Assembly: GCA_903879465.1 (NCBI GenBank)
Contig: CAIRLQ010000231.1
Coordinates: 1 to 7,269 of the forward strand
Direction of reading: 5' to 3'
DNA length: 7,269 bases
From: an uncultured Opitutia bacterium
Lineage (GTDB): Bacteria > Verrucomicrobiota > Verrucomicrobiia > Opitutales > UBA953
Under the pieces are notes generated by a model. It saw only the letters and a list, made by a program, of their open reading frames with translations. It searched no databases and was not told where the DNA came from. The translations under genes were made by a program, and so were the position numbers. Below are positions 6,728-7,269 of the stretch, piece after piece (the first letter of the stretch is position 1; each line of letters starts with the position of its first letter).

Positions 6728-7269
6728 GCCACCTTCCCATTGCAGTCACCTGCGGCGACCCCGCGGGAGTGGGACCCGAGTTGCTTGCTGCCTGGCTAAA
6801 AGCCTATCCGGCTGAAGCCGAGGCGGTCGTTCCGATTGGGCCTGCGCCATGGATCTCCCAACTCGGAATCGGCATCGCCATCGGGCCGACAGATTTTCAG
6901 GTGACCCCTGGGGAGCCGAGCACAGCTGGACAACTTATCGCCATCGAGGCCATGGAGCTCGCCGCACGGGGCACTACGGGCGGAAGATTCGCCGCGGTCG
7001 TCACCGGCCCTGTAAATAAAAAAGGCCTCGCCGACGTGGGCTACACGTTCCCGGGTCAGACTGAGTTCTTTGCGGCACGCTGGAGTGGCCAACCCGTGAT
7101 GGCTTTCGCCGGCGGCAAGATGACCGTCGGCCTCGTCACCTGGCACATTCCTCTTTCCGAAGTAGCCCGCACCCTCACGGGCACCGACATCCGCCGCACG
7201 GTTCTTGCGCTCATCGGGCTTCGCAAGAAACTCGGCGACCGTAAGCCCCGCATCGCCGTCTGCGGACTC
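6724..7269 (+). CDS. pdxA: 4-hydroxythreonine-4-phosphate dehydrogenase PdxA (5' part)
   Basis: PdxA oxidises 4-phosphohydroxy-L-threonine with NAD(P) in the DXP-dependent route to pyridoxal phosphate (vitamin B6). The first 182 codons are present and the frame is still open at the window end; E. coli PdxA has 329 residues. TCGDPAGVGPELL (9-21) is the N-terminal signature. TAGQLIAIEAMELAA (67-81), AAVVTGPVNKKGL (90-102) and TWHIPL (139-144) follow the family order. H141 matches the first metal-binding histidine (E. coli H166). The motif that is GHTE in E. coli (H136) reads GQTE here (111-114, codon CAG), so a phosphate-contacting histidine is replaced by glutamine. The segment before TAGQL is shorter than in E. 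coli. RIAVCGL at the window edge matches the E. coli sequence that precedes the second metal site. The ATG overlaps the lpxA stop (ATGA, 6724-6727), indicating a shared operon. A PdxA-like paralogue acting on another substrate cannot be excluded from half the gene. Confidence 0.93.
   Translation, partial: MSHLPIAVTCGDPAGVGPELLAAWLKAYPAEAEAVVPIGPAPWISQLGIGIAIGPTDFQVTPGEPSTAGQLIAIEAMELAARGTTGGRFAAVVTGPVNKKGLADVGYTFPGQTEFFAARWSGQPVMAFAGGKMTVGLVTWHIPLSEVARTLTGTDIRRTVLALIGLRKKLGDRKPRIAVCGL

Overview
The window looks like ordinary chromosomal DNA from a Gram-negative bacterium of roughly 60 percent GC. All genes lie on the + strand and are tightly packed. The presence of lpxA implies an outer membrane with lipid A. 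The phosphoglucose isomerase has the GNKGSTDQHA form and a C-terminal extension that I associate with cyanobacteria and with Verrucomicrobiota/Planctomycetes. Together with the unrecognised envelope and hypothetical proteins, this makes Verrucomicrobiota (Opitutae-like) my best guess. That is inference from protein flavour; no marker RNA gene is present.

Layout. (1) 52-1740 is ilvD, a complete dihydroxy-acid dehydratase, standing alone and closed by a strong intrinsic terminator at 1763-1794. (2) 1795-1865 is a short intergenic stretch with a plausible promoter. (3) 1866-3443 is pgi. (4) 3462-4397 encodes a membrane-anchored coiled-coil protein of unknown function, 18 nt after pgi. (5) 4394-4561 encodes a 55-residue lipoprotein that overlaps both neighbours. 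(6) 4561-5289 is rsmI, a 16S rRNA 2'-O-methyltransferase. (7) After a 50-nt gap, 5340-5951 encodes an unrecognised 203-residue soluble protein. (8) 5948-6727 is lpxA. (9) 6724 to the window end is the first 182 codons of pdxA.

From pgi onwards there is no recognisable terminator, and four of the six gene junctions are overlaps of 1 or 4 nt. The segment therefore reads as one long operon, or two adjacent ones split at 5290-5339. It mixes central sugar metabolism, rRNA modification, lipid A synthesis and vitamin B6 synthesis with three uncharacterised proteins. Two of those three form an apparent envelope pair: an inner-membrane-anchored periplasmic coiled coil and a tiny lipoprotein.

I found no rRNA or tRNA gene, CRISPR array, insertion sequence, integrase, toxin-antitoxin pair or phage gene. 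There is no obvious new biological system. The points most worth a second look are the coiled-coil/lipoprotein pair, the hypothetical gene coupled to lpxA, a GQTE in place of the usual GHTE in PdxA, and the lack of Shine-Dalgarno motifs at every gene start.
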